This document shows positions 46,963 to 55,129 of a DNA stretch of 62,574 nucleotides, piece after piece; the first letter of the stretch is position 1, and each line of letters starts with the position of its first letter. The notes below the pieces were generated by a model that saw only the letters and a list, made by a program, of their open reading frames with translations, did not search any database and had not been told where the DNA came from. Source of the DNA: Oscillatoria salina IIICB1. Lineage in GTDB: Bacteria > Cyanobacteriota > Cyanobacteriia > Cyanobacteriales > SIO1D9. A program made the position numbers and the translations under genes. The stretch is taken from the NCBI RefSeq assembly GCF_020144665.1, contig NZ_JAAHBQ010000027.1, positions 1-62,574 of the forward strand. Direction: 5' to 3'.

Positions 46963-48504
46963 ATGTCAAAGACTGTTGATTTTAGCGGTAAGCCATTTCA
47001 TTTCATCGGTATTGGCGGAATTGGAATGTCGGCATTAGCCTACATTTTAGCCCAGCGTCAGCTACCTGTATCGGGTTCCGATCTTCGTTCGACGCACATT
47101 ACCGAACGCTTGCATTCCGCAGGCGCTCATATTTTTAGCTCTCAAGAAGGGAGTAATTTAGAATTCTTTCAAGCAAAGTTTGAGTCACAGAAGGTTGCTT
47201 TACCAACAGTGACTGTGGGTGGAACTAAAGTTGCACCGACGAGTGTTACCGGTTCCCAATCCAATAGTTATGCAAGCAAACTCAAATTTGAACCGGGTTT
47301 GCCTCAAGTTATTTGTTCGACAGCAATTAGCCCAACGAATTCAGAGTATTTGGCAGCTAGAGGCTTAGGCTGTCCGATTTTTCATCGCTCGGATTTGTTA
47401 GCTGCTTTGATACAGGATTACTACAGTATCGCTGTCGCTGGAACTCATGGTAAAACTACAACCAGTAGTTTAATAGGATATGTTTTGCTTAAGGCAGGTT
47501 TAGATCCGACAGTAGTAGTTGGTGGTGAAGTTAATGCTTGGCAAGGAAATGCTCGTTTAGGCGAGGGTAGGTATATAGTTGCTGAAGCTGATGAATCGGA
47601 TGGTTCGTTATCCAAGTTAGCTGCCAATATTGGTGTAGTCACCAATATTGAACTCGACCATCCAGATCACTATCAGAGTTTGGCAGAAGTAGTAGGTATT
47701 TTTCAGATCTTTGCTGGTAAATGCGAAACTTTGGTAGGATGCCTCGATTGCGACATAGTGCGGGAAAAACTAAATCCTTCAATTACCTACAGTCTGAATC
47801 CAGAAAGCCAAGCAGATTATACGGTAAGTAAAGTTAATTATGGCGCTAGCGGGACAAAAGCAGAAATTATCGAAAGAGGCAAAGTTTTGGGTGAGTTGGA
47901 ACTCCCCTTACTGGGAACTCATAATTTAAGTAACGCTTTAGCAGCGATCGCGGTCGGACGGAAAATAGGTTTAGAGTTTGCCGAAATTGCGGCAGCGATC
48001 GCTACATTTGAAGGAGCTAAACGGCGTTTTGAGTTGAAAGGTAAGTCTGGTGGCGTTACCTTCATTGATGATTATGCTCACCATCCTAGTGAAATTAGGG
48101 CAACTTTGGCGGCGGCTCGTTTACAAGTAGAAAAAAATCAACCAGAATCGAGACAGCGAGTGGTGGCAATTTTTCAACCTCATCGTTACAGCCGTACTTG
48201 GGCATTTTTGTCCGAGTTTGGTGAAGCATTTAGCGATGCTGATGTGGTAGTTGTTACAGACATTTACAGTGCTGGTGAACCAGACTTAGGCGAAGTTAGT
48301 GGCAAAGATGTTGTTGAAGCGATCGCGGCACATCATCCACAAGTGTTTTACCAAGCCTCTGTTTCCGACTTGAGCAGTTTCTTACCTTCAATTCTGCAAC
48401 CGGGCGATCTCGCTTTGTTTTTAGGAGCAGGTAATCTTAATCAAATTATTCCCGAAGCGATCGCCGCTCTTTGTTCGCAAACAACTCTCAAAACTGAAGT
48501 GTGA
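46963..48504 (+). CDS. murC: UDP-N-acetylmuramate--L-alanine ligase
   Basis: The 513-residue product has N-terminal FHFIGIGGIGMSALAYI, ATP-binding AGTHGKTTTSSL near 165, and the Mur ligase central and C-terminal domains (FIDDYAHHPSEI near 364; FQPHRYSRT near 403). It adds L-Ala to UDP-MurNAc in peptidoglycan synthesis in the cytosol. Between about residues 55 and 105 there is an extra Thr/Ser-rich stretch not seen in short MurC proteins. The ATG at 46963 has AAGGAG 5-10 bases upstream; a TTG directly before it is ignored. murB follows after 123 bases. Confidence 0.95.
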   Translation: MSKTVDFSGKPFHFIGIGGIGMSALAYILAQRQLPVSGSDLRSTHITERLHSAGAHIFSSQEGSNLEFFQAKFESQKVALPTVTVGGTKVAPTSVTGSQSNSYASKLKFEPGLPQVICSTAISPTNSEYLAARGLGCPIFHRSDLLAALIQDYYSIAVAGTHGKTTTSSLIGYVLLKAGLDPTVVVGGEVNAWQGNARLGEGRYIVAEADESDGSLSKLAANIGVVTNIELDHPDHYQSLAEVVGIFQIFAGKCETLVGCLDCDIVREKLNPSITYSLNPESQADYTVSKVNYGASGTKAEIIERGKVLGELELPLLGTHNLSNALAAIAVGRKIGLEFAEIAAAIATFEGAKRRFELKGKSGGVTFIDDYAHHPSEIRATLAAARLQVEKNQPESRQRVVAIFQPHRYSRTWAFLSEFGEAFSDADVVVVTDIYSAGEPDLGEVSGKDVVEAIAAHHPQVFYQASVSDLSSFLPSILQPGDLALFLGAGNLNQIIPEAIAALCSQTTLKTEV

Positions 48505-48627
48505 AGGAAAAAATCTTCATTCGGGGTGCATAAAAAAGTTGCTTTGTCGCCAAAAATCGACAAATTTTTGGGTTACTTCAGACTTCAAACTTGCTTCAGA
48601 CTAAAAACTTAAAACCTCAGACTTCCT

Positions 48628-49596
48628 ATGACACTTTCCTTGGACCCTCCCAGCGTAACGAAAAATGTCTTATCAGTGCCAGCGAAAATTCAGCGAAATC
48701 CAATTTATTTACCTGGGAGCAACTGCCAAATACTACCCGATATTTCGTTGGCAAACCTGACCTCATTTCGTGTTGGAGGACCCGCCGAGTGGTATGTAGC
48801 CCCTCGTAACAGCGAACAACTGCAAGCAAGTTTTGAATGGGCGCAAGCCCAAAATTTACCCTTAACTTTATTAGGAGCAGGTTCAAACTTGTTAGTCAGC
48901 GATCGCGGTATACCTGGTTTAGTCCTTAGTACCCGTCATTACCGCCATTACGATTTTGACCCCGAAACAGGTCAAGTAACTGCTGGTGCTGGCGAACCGA
49001 TCGCCCGTCTCGCTTGGCAAGCAGCTAAACGTGGTTGGCAAGGACTAGAATGGGCTGTAGGTATTCCGGGTACAGTGGGTGGTGCAGTAGTAATGAATGC
49101 AGGAGCGCATACCAGTTGCATCGCCGATATTTTGGTTAAGGCTGAAGCGATTTCGGCTGATGGCACGATCGAACAGTTGACTAAAGAAGATTTGCAATAT
49201 AGCTATCGCACTTCTATTTTGCAAAAATCCCGGCGTTTAGTTACTCAGGCAAGGTTCCAACTAACTCCAGGGTCAACCAAAGCAGAAGTGATGGCAACTA
49301 CTAACCAAAACTTGAGGCAGCGTAAAAGCTCTCAACCTTATCACTTGCCAAGTTGCGGTAGCGTCTTCCGCAATCCCCAAGAACGTACTGCGGGATGGTT
49401 AATCGAACAAACTGGATTGAAAGGCTATCAAATCGGAGGCGCTCAAGTCTCTCACCGCCATGCTAACTTTATCCTTAACTGTGGCAATGCGAAAGCTGAC
49501 GATATTTTTAAGGTAATTCGTCACGTTCAGGAGCAAGTAGAACATCATTGGTCTCTAACTTTGAAGCCAGAGGTTAGACTAATAGGTGAGTTTTAA
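48628..49596 (+). CDS. murB: UDP-N-acetylenolpyruvoylglucosamine reductase
   Basis: The 322-residue product has the FAD-binding part with TSFRVGGPAEWY, LGAGSNLLVSD and GIPGTVGGAVVMNAGAH. The catalytic serine segment LPSCGSVFRNP is present, and the protein ends with a conserved C-terminal LKPEVRLIGEF. It reduces the enolpyruvyl ether to UDP-MurNAc using NADPH, the step before MurC. The order murC-murB and the shared strand suggest one transcription unit. It starts with ATG. Confidence 0.95.
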   Translation: MTLSLDPPSVTKNVLSVPAKIQRNPIYLPGSNCQILPDISLANLTSFRVGGPAEWYVAPRNSEQLQASFEWAQAQNLPLTLLGAGSNLLVSDRGIPGLVLSTRHYRHYDFDPETGQVTAGAGEPIARLAWQAAKRGWQGLEWAVGIPGTVGGAVVMNAGAHTSCIADILVKAEAISADGTIEQLTKEDLQYSYRTSILQKSRRLVTQARFQLTPGSTKAEVMATTNQNLRQRKSSQPYHLPSCGSVFRNPQERTAGWLIEQTGLKGYQIGGAQVSHRHANFILNCGNAKADDIFKVIRHVQEQVEHHWSLTLKPEVRLIGEF

Positions 49597-49613
49597 TTGA
49601 CGTACTTCCACTG

Positions 49614-49632
49614 TTAAACGCTGGGCGTTTAA
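49614..49632 (+). terminator. TTAAACGC hairpin after murB
   Basis: TTAAACGC (49614-49621) and GCGTTTAA (49625-49632) form an 8-bp stem with a 3-base loop, 17 bases past the murB stop. No U-tract follows, so it is a weak terminator or a processing hairpin. Confidence 0.4.
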
Positions 49633-49764
49633 TACTAGATGGTTAAAGTCGAGACTCTCAGTTTGGGAGTATGCTGCCCATTGGCAACAAGCGAGCAAGA
49701 CTTTCGCTTAAACATCAGCGCCTAAATACGCATTCAAGTTAAACACAGTTAATTAATTTTAGAT

Positions 49765-50109
49765 ATGAGTGAAGGAAAAGGATTCGGTTTCGGTTTGGGG
49801 AAAATGAAAGAACTTACCGAAGCATTTAAAAAAGCGCAACAAGTTCAACAAGGGGCGCAACAACTCCAACAAGAATTGGAGCAAATGGAAATTGAAGGAC
49901 AAAGCCCCGATGGACTGGTCAAAGTAGTAGTTAGTGGGAACCAAGAACCTCGTCGGGTGGAAATATCTCCTGACGCGATCGCCCAAGGAGCAGAATCTCT
50001 TTCTCAATTGGTGACTCTGGCGATGAAAGACGCTTATGATAAATCGACAGAAACCATGCGTAGCCGTATGGAAGAACTCACTAGTGGTTTGAATATTCCG
50101 GGTATGTAA
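49765..50109 (+). CDS. YbaB/EbfC nucleoid-associated protein
   Basis: The 114-residue product has the Gln-rich helical start [19 protein letters not shown]. The YbaB core with [18 protein letters not shown] follows, then a C-terminal helix ending in GLNIPGM. It forms dimers that bind DNA and may bridge the nucleoid. It starts with ATG. A long bidirectional terminator follows. Confidence 0.9.
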   Translation: MSEGKGFGFGLGKMKELTEAFKKAQQVQQGAQQLQQELEQMEIEGQSPDGLVKVVVSGNQEPRRVEISPDAIAQGAESLSQLVTLAMKDAYDKSTETMRSRMEELTSGLNIPGM

Positions 50110-50127
50110 CTTTACCTCCCAGTCAAG

Positions 50128-50171
50128 AAAAATCCCTGATAATCTCAAAAACGGTATTATCGGGGATTTTT
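50128..50171. terminator. bidirectional terminator, 16-bp stem
   Basis: AAAAATCCCTGATAAT (50128-50143) pairs with ATTATCGGGGATTTTT (50156-50171), with one T-G mismatch or wobble, around a 12-base loop. A-run and T-run flanks make it work for both the ebfC-type gene and the convergent SGNH gene. Confidence 0.88.
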
Positions 50172-50178
50172 CGATCGT

Positions 50179-51546
50179 TTACAGATTATCGGGAATAACC
50201 TGCATTTTGGGTAAAGCTGTCACTGTATAGTAAAGGCTCTTAGCCATTTCCTGATTGGCTTCCTCGCTCAGGTGAACTGTATCTGTAAAAGCTAGATTGG
50301 GAAAATCTTCATAGAGATTGTACAAATTCATCGTTTTGACATTATTGGGAAAAGCTTTTTCGAGGATCTCGCTAGTTTCGATTAACTGGCTGTAACCTTG
50401 TTTGACCCTCTGAATGTAATCGGGGCTTAATTGTTGAATAATCTCCTCCTCTGAGGGCAAAAGTTGGTCGCTGGGACGACCAGTAATTTCCGGTTGCACT
50501 GCGACAACGAAAGGAATTCCTGCTCCGGCTGAGAGACGCACCATTTGTTTTTGATGGTTAAAGTAGCGTGCGACTCGACGCTCTAATTCAGTTTCATCGG
50601 CGGGTAGATGTTCGGCTAGAGATTTCATGTCTTCTGTCACAACTAAGCTCATTTGTGCGAGTGAAGGTTCGGGGTTCAACACCCAATGTTGTACCGATTT
50701 AACCAAGTAGGTATCTCGAAGCCAGTTTTGGAAAGGCTGAGTTAAGTAAGCCCAGAAATGTCCCGGAGCATTGTTGAGAAAATCTTCCAGTTTAGGAATT
50801 TCTGTTTCCGCTTCGCTGCTGGGTAGCATCAAATCGCCATAGCCGTTCAAAACAATAATTAGATCCGGCTGATAAGGTAAGATTTGCAGTGCTAATTGAG
50901 CCAATTCATTGCCTGAAGTATAGCCAGGAACGGCGGCATTAATCACCCGATACTTACCTTCGCGAATTTTGGGGGGTTTTGCCAAAGCTTTAACTCGTTC
51001 GGGTCGATAAAAAGGAAGTGCATCAGGACGGTATTTTTCTGGCGATCGCCTTTGTTGAGCTACTCTTTCATTCAGTCGCTGTTCGAGCTTGTGGGCGATC
51101 GTTACCTGATTGCTTCGATTCCATTGACCGAAAGCAGTTGAACCACCCAAAAGAAAAATTCGCATTTCACCTTGGGGTTTTTCCAGAGGAACAGGTTCTT
51201 CGTCTCGGAAACCTTGTTCGTTAATTGACCAAAAATCACTGGTTTGTTCTCCTGCTAGTTGATAACCTCCAGCTAAATGCTGACGAGCGATTAAATTTCC
51301 CTCCCAAGCAAGACCGTCGTAGGGTTGATTATTTTCCGAGAGAAACTGCAAGCGATAAGCACTAACAATCGGTGGCACTCCTTGATATTCTGCCAACTGT
51401 TGACCTTTTCCTGCAATTCCGACAAAAATCCTGGTCAGTAGCTCCAAAATAATTAATGACAAAGGAATTGAAAGTATTATCCAAAGGGGTGAAAGACTTT
51501 GCCTCCTTCGTTTGCTGTAATAAGGACTACGCCGAGATTTAAACAT
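50179..51546 (-). CDS. membrane-anchored SGNH/GDSL hydrolase-family protein
   Basis: The 455-residue product has a basic N-terminus, then one membrane helix (about 20-42). An SGNH fold follows, with block I GGSTAFG at about 134-140, an IIVLNGYGDLM block and the terminal FTDTVHLSEEA with D and H of the triad. It would hydrolyse or transfer an ester, probably acyl groups on glycans, outside the cytoplasmic membrane. The ATG at 51546 is chosen; a TTG precedes it directly. The substrate is unknown. Confidence 0.8.
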   Translation of the reverse strand: MFKSRRSPYYSKRRRQSLSPLWIILSIPLSLIILELLTRIFVGIAGKGQQLAEYQGVPPIVSAYRLQFLSENNQPYDGLAWEGNLIARQHLAGGYQLAGEQTSDFWSINEQGFRDEEPVPLEKPQGEMRIFLLGGSTAFGQWNRSNQVTIAHKLEQRLNERVAQQRRSPEKYRPDALPFYRPERVKALAKPPKIREGKYRVINAAVPGYTSGNELAQLALQILPYQPDLIIVLNGYGDLMLPSSEAETEIPKLEDFLNNAPGHFWAYLTQPFQNWLRDTYLVKSVQHWVLNPEPSLAQMSLVVTEDMKSLAEHLPADETELERRVARYFNHQKQMVRLSAGAGIPFVVAVQPEITGRPSDQLLPSEEEIIQQLSPDYIQRVKQGYSQLIETSEILEKAFPNNVKTMNLYNLYEDFPNLAFTDTVHLSEEANQEMAKSLYYTVTALPKMQVIPDNL

Positions 51547-51899
51547 CAAGTATTTTCCTCATCTTTTTATCTTCAGTGGTAGATCGCACCACAATCGCAC
51601 CCGCGCTTTTTACCGAGCGATTAAGCTAGGTTTAGCGCGCCCTCACAGGATCTCGCCAATTTTTTCCTTGCAACTCAACTAGATTGTTTTCCACAAGAGC
51701 CAACTAGAAGGTAAATTAATGAGCGAAACTGATACATGGCGTGCAACTGTACCTAGATTATCGGTAGGATCGACCTTCAAGAGTAACCGATCCTCAGCGT
51801 CCAGATCGCGATCGCGGTACAGTAGGGGCGATCTGAACGATCCACCCCTATCCAAATGATTCGCTCGCCTGAACTGAGTACAACCTAGATCGAAAATCA
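51547..51899. other. divergent intergenic region, no gene seen
   Basis: About 350 bases between the SGNH and phosphatase genes. It includes AGGATCG/CGATCCT (7 bp) near 51768-51797, a GATCGCGATCGC cluster near 51804 and TAGGGG/CCCTA near 51823-51848. These are GATC-rich palindromes without an obvious role. Short open frames have no family support. Confidence 0.5.
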
Positions 51900-52418
51900 A
51901 TGCCTTACAAATTACTTTTTGTTTGCTTAGGTAACATTTGTCGCTCGCCATCAGCAGAGAATATTATGAATCACCTGATAAAGCAAGCTGATTTGAGCGA
52001 TAGTATTGTTTGTGATTCTGCTGGAACCTCTAGTTATCACCTGGGTTCTCCTCCGGATTCACGCATGAGGGCTGCGGCTAAAAAGCGGGGAATTGAACTT
52101 CGAGGTCGCGCTAGACAGTTTGATGTGTCTGATTTTGCTGAGTTTGATTTAATTTTGGCGATGGATCGAGAAAACTATGCGGATATTCTCGAGTTGGATC
52201 GCTTAGGAAAATATCAAGATAAGGTACGACTGATGTGTGATTTTGCTTCTGAGCATAGCGATTGGCGCGGTAGCGCCAGCGCCGCAAGCGGCGATCGCGA
52301 TGTTCCCGATCCCTATTATGGCGGTTCTCAAGGTTTCGATCGCGTAATTGATTTACTTTTGGATGCTTGTCAAGGTCTTTTGGATTATGTCGTTCAAGAG
52401 CAAATTGAGAGCAAATAA
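51900..52418 (+). CDS. low-molecular-weight protein-tyrosine phosphatase
   Basis: The 172-residue product has the P-loop C9-LGNIC-R15-S, typical of LMW-PTPs, and the DPYYGG segment with the general-acid aspartate near residue 134. Just before that loop is an unusual Gly/Ala/Ser stretch, RGSASAASGD, which coincides with a palindromic DNA element. It is an expected regulator of tyrosine phosphorylation, for example of Wzc-type kinases. It lies 51 bases upstream of the Hsp70-like gene on the same strand and may be the first gene of that unit. It starts with ATG. Confidence 0.9.
   Translation: MPYKLLFVCLGNICRSPSAENIMNHLIKQADLSDSIVCDSAGTSSYHLGSPPDSRMRAAAKKRGIELRGRARQFDVSDFAEFDLILAMDRENYADILELDRLGKYQDKVRLMCDFASEHSDWRGSASAASGDRDVPDPYYGGSQGFDRVIDLLLDACQGLLDYVVQEQIESK
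52265..52299 (+). repeat. palindromic element within the tyrosine-phosphatase gene
   Basis: Two adjacent hairpins, GGCGC-GGTA-GCGCC (52265-52278) and GCCGC-AA-GCGGC (52282-52293), run into a HIP1 octamer at 52292-52299. The block is far more GC-rich than its surroundings. It lies in frame and encodes Arg-Gly-Ser-Ala-Ser-Ala-Ala-Ser-Gly-Asp. Confidence 0.75.
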
Positions 52419-52469
52419 GCGGCAGAGGTTTGGAGACTAAGCTCGTACTGAGGGAGATTAGGAAAAAAA

Positions 52470-54707
52470 ATGGGAAATGTAGTCGGAATTGACCTCGGAA
52501 CCACAAATTCGGTGGCGGCGTTTAAGTTTGCTGAAGTTGAGGTGGTGACTGCTGATGATAATACGCCGCCGGAGCGGAAGTTAACTCGTTCGGTGGTGGG
52601 AGCTACTAGCCTTGGTCTTGGGGGAGATGATTGTGGTCAACAAGTAGTTGGTCAAGAAGCTTATAACCAGCTAAAACACGATCCGGAAAATGCGATCGTT
52701 TCGATTAAACGTTTGATGGGGAGGGGTTTTAGCGATCCGGTGGTGCAAGAACACCATTCTCGTTATTTGTACAAGGTGACGAAATCGACTCAGGGAACAG
52801 ACAATAGTATTTCGGTGTGGCTGGGAGGTAAGGAGTATCAACCGGAAGATATTTCGGCGGCAATTATTAAGAAGGTTGTGGAAAATGCCCAAAATTTCCA
52901 AATCCAAAGAGGGCAAAAAAGTACGATTACTCAAGCGGTAATTACGATTCCGGCTTATTTTAACGATAAACAAAGACACGCTACCCAAACCGCCGCAACG
53001 AGGGCAGGATTGGCGCTACCAGAACTTTTACCCGAACCCACTGCGGCGGCGATTTCTTATGGGTTTAAGCCGGATGCTGATGATGTGAAAACGATTCTGG
53101 TGTTTGATTTTGGTGGGGGCACTTTTGATTCTTCGATTATTACTACCAGTGGAAATCAATTTATTGAGTCGGGTAAGGCTGGAGATTTGTGGTTGGGTGG
53201 CGATGACTTGGATAATCGCATTATCGATTTTGTTAAAGAGCAGGTGGCGATTGAGGAAGGGTTAGAGAATATCGATCGCGCGATCGCGAAAATGCCTTAT
53301 TATCAACGGGTTCGTTTTGAGGGGGATTTGAAGTTGGCTGTGGAACAAGCCAAAATTCAACTCAGTAGTGCTCCTGTGGCTCATATTTTGCCTTCTACGC
53401 CGTTGTTAGATGAGTTTGGGGCGACGGTTTATGTGGATGTGGAGTTGAGACGAGAAGAGTTTGAGCAGATGATTTCGCCTTTGCTGGATCGCGCGATCGC
53501 TATTTGTCAGGATGCGATTAAGTATTCGGAATATCCAGAGGAAATGGTGGATGTTTTCTTGTTGGTGGGGGGTTCGTCCCAAATTCCTCTGGTACAACGG
53601 AAAATGCGCGAAACTTTTGGCGCTCATAAGGTGGTTGTTCATCCGCGTCCCCTGTATGCTGTGGCTGAAGGGGCGGCAATTGTGGCGGCGGGATTGACGG
53701 AAAAAGTGGAAACGGTTTCTCGCGATTATTGTATTGAGTTAGTAGATGAACCAAGATACAAATTAATTGAACGGGGAGCGATTCTTCCGGTTAAACAATT
53801 GCGTACTTTTAGAACTGAAGCGAATGGACAAAGGCTAATTCATTTTAAATTTTTTAGTCCCGATCGCGTGAAAGAAGTTCTCGATCTTGTTGCTCATGAT
53901 GAGCTAATTGGCGAAATGTGGCTGCCTTTGGACCGATATTATCCTCAAGGAACAGAGGTGTTGGTTACTCTGGAATTAGATGAAAAAATGGGCTATCTCC
54001 AAGCGACGGCGACTTTGAAAAATGACCCTTCAATTCGAGTTAGTTGTTTGTTTTCTAGAGGGGGTTTGGATGAGAAAATTTGTAAGCAAGTTGAAGAAAT
54101 TATTCAAAATTTAAATCAAGCTGGTAACTTGACTGATAAAGGGGTTGCCGAAGCTAACAGACTGGCGAGTGAAGTAATTGTCGCAGCTAATCAAATTCTC
54201 GGTCTTGATGGTAAAGTACAGCCAGAGCAACTTAAGCTTGCTGAAGAGAAGCTAAGAAAATTACAAGCTTTTGCTTCTGAAGATTACGATTTAGCCGAGT
54301 TTTTTGCCAGCGAATTTGAATTTATTAACTCTCGCTGTGACTTTTTGCTTCCTCACGCACAAAAGACGAGGTTGCAAAATTCAGCACAACAATTGCGTGA
54401 CGCGATCGCTACTGATAATCTCGTGGCAATGCAAAAACTGTCCGCAAATGCCAAAACTGAGACCGATAATCTTCCCGAACAAGTCAGAACTATTTTATTC
54501 TGTAAAGATGCGATCGCGCGCGTGCAAATTACCGATCCTAATCAAGCTAGAGTTATGGCTGGTAAGCTAGAAGAAATTTTAGCTTACTTGGAACAAGATA
54601 ATAGTTATGAATCTGAAAAACTCTTACGCGAGCTACTACCTACTCTCCGCCCTTATTTGGCTCAGGAGTTGCCTACTGTTAATATTTCTACAGGGTTGAC
54701 TCGCTGA
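52470..54707 (+). CDS. divergent Hsp70 (DnaK-like) chaperone
   Basis: The 745-residue product has an intact Hsp70 ATPase domain (1-410). It shows GIDLGTTNS at 6-14, KRLMGR at 80-85, IPAYFNDKQR at 160-169, PTAAAISYG at 190-198, VFDFGGGTFD at 211-220 and LLVGGSSQIP at 364-373. The VLLLDVTPLSLG linker of DnaK is absent; the join reads EKVETVSRDYCIELVDE at about 411-427. The C-terminal part (430-745) is a diverged beta region and a long helical region without a DnaK-type acidic tail. It is the first gene of a cluster with zinc-ribbon, TPR, J-like and GrpE-like genes. It starts with ATG. Confidence 0.92.
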   Translation: MGNVVGIDLGTTNSVAAFKFAEVEVVTADDNTPPERKLTRSVVGATSLGLGGDDCGQQVVGQEAYNQLKHDPENAIVSIKRLMGRGFSDPVVQEHHSRYLYKVTKSTQGTDNSISVWLGGKEYQPEDISAAIIKKVVENAQNFQIQRGQKSTITQAVITIPAYFNDKQRHATQTAATRAGLALPELLPEPTAAAISYGFKPDADDVKTILVFDFGGGTFDSSIITTSGNQFIESGKAGDLWLGGDDLDNRIIDFVKEQVAIEEGLENIDRAIAKMPYYQRVRFEGDLKLAVEQAKIQLSSAPVAHILPSTPLLDEFGATVYVDVELRREEFEQMISPLLDRAIAICQDAIKYSEYPEEMVDVFLLVGGSSQIPLVQRKMRETFGAHKVVVHPRPLYAVAEGAAIVAAGLTEKVETVSRDYCIELVDEPRYKLIERGAILPVKQLRTFRTEANGQRLIHFKFFSPDRVKEVLDLVAHDELIGEMWLPLDRYYPQGTEVLVTLELDEKMGYLQATATLKNDPSIRVSCLFSRGGLDEKICKQVEEIIQNLNQAGNLTDKGVAEANRLASEVIVAANQILGLDGKVQPEQLKLAEEKLRKLQAFASEDYDLAEFFASEFEFINSRCDFLLPHAQKTRLQNSAQQLRDAIATDNLVAMQKLSANAKTETDNLPEQVRTILFCKDAIARVQITDPNQARVMAGKLEEILAYLEQDNSYESEKLLRELLPTLRPYLAQELPTVNISTGLTR

Positions 54708-54718
54708 GGACATCAAAA

Positions 54719-55111
54719 ATGAACGACGAAAAACTAATTTGTCCAGTCTGCGATCGCCCGAATATTGAAGGCGATATTTGTCCTAATTGTGAAACTAATT
54801 TATCGTTAGTCCGAATGTTAATGGAATTGCCCGCTCAAGAGGAAAATTTGAACTCTCCTAAAAGCAGTTTTTGGCGTTTTTATACAAAAAAAATAACTAG
54901 TTTTAATTGGCTAGCAGTTGGTTTGGCTATTCTCTTAATAATTATCGGGATTAGTTTAGGATTTACTGCTAATTTTTTTTTCTCTCGACAAATGCCACTT
55001 TTACCCCAAACGCCTTCAGTTTCTCCTCGAATGTTAGTTTGGTTGTCTGCGAGTAATCAAACTGAAATTATGCCGGCAGGAAAGCAAACTTTTCTGGCAA
55101 AAAGTGCGTAA
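54719..55111 (+). CDS. zinc-ribbon single-pass membrane protein of the Hsp70 cluster
   Basis: The 130-residue product begins with a zinc ribbon (cysteines 8, 11, 21, 24), a linker and one membrane helix (about 64-87). A short Pro/Ser-rich tail of about 40 residues follows. No family is recognised beyond the ribbon. The gene starts 11 bases after the Hsp70 stop, with GAGGA as ribosome site, so the two are translationally close. It could anchor or recruit the chaperone at a membrane; this is inference from position. Confidence 0.72.
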   Translation: MNDEKLICPVCDRPNIEGDICPNCETNLSLVRMLMELPAQEENLNSPKSSFWRFYTKKITSFNWLAVGLAILLIIIGISLGFTANFFFSRQMPLLPQTPSVSPRMLVWLSASNQTEIMPAGKQTFLAKSA

Positions 55112-55129
55112 CTGGGAGGATAAAAAGTA

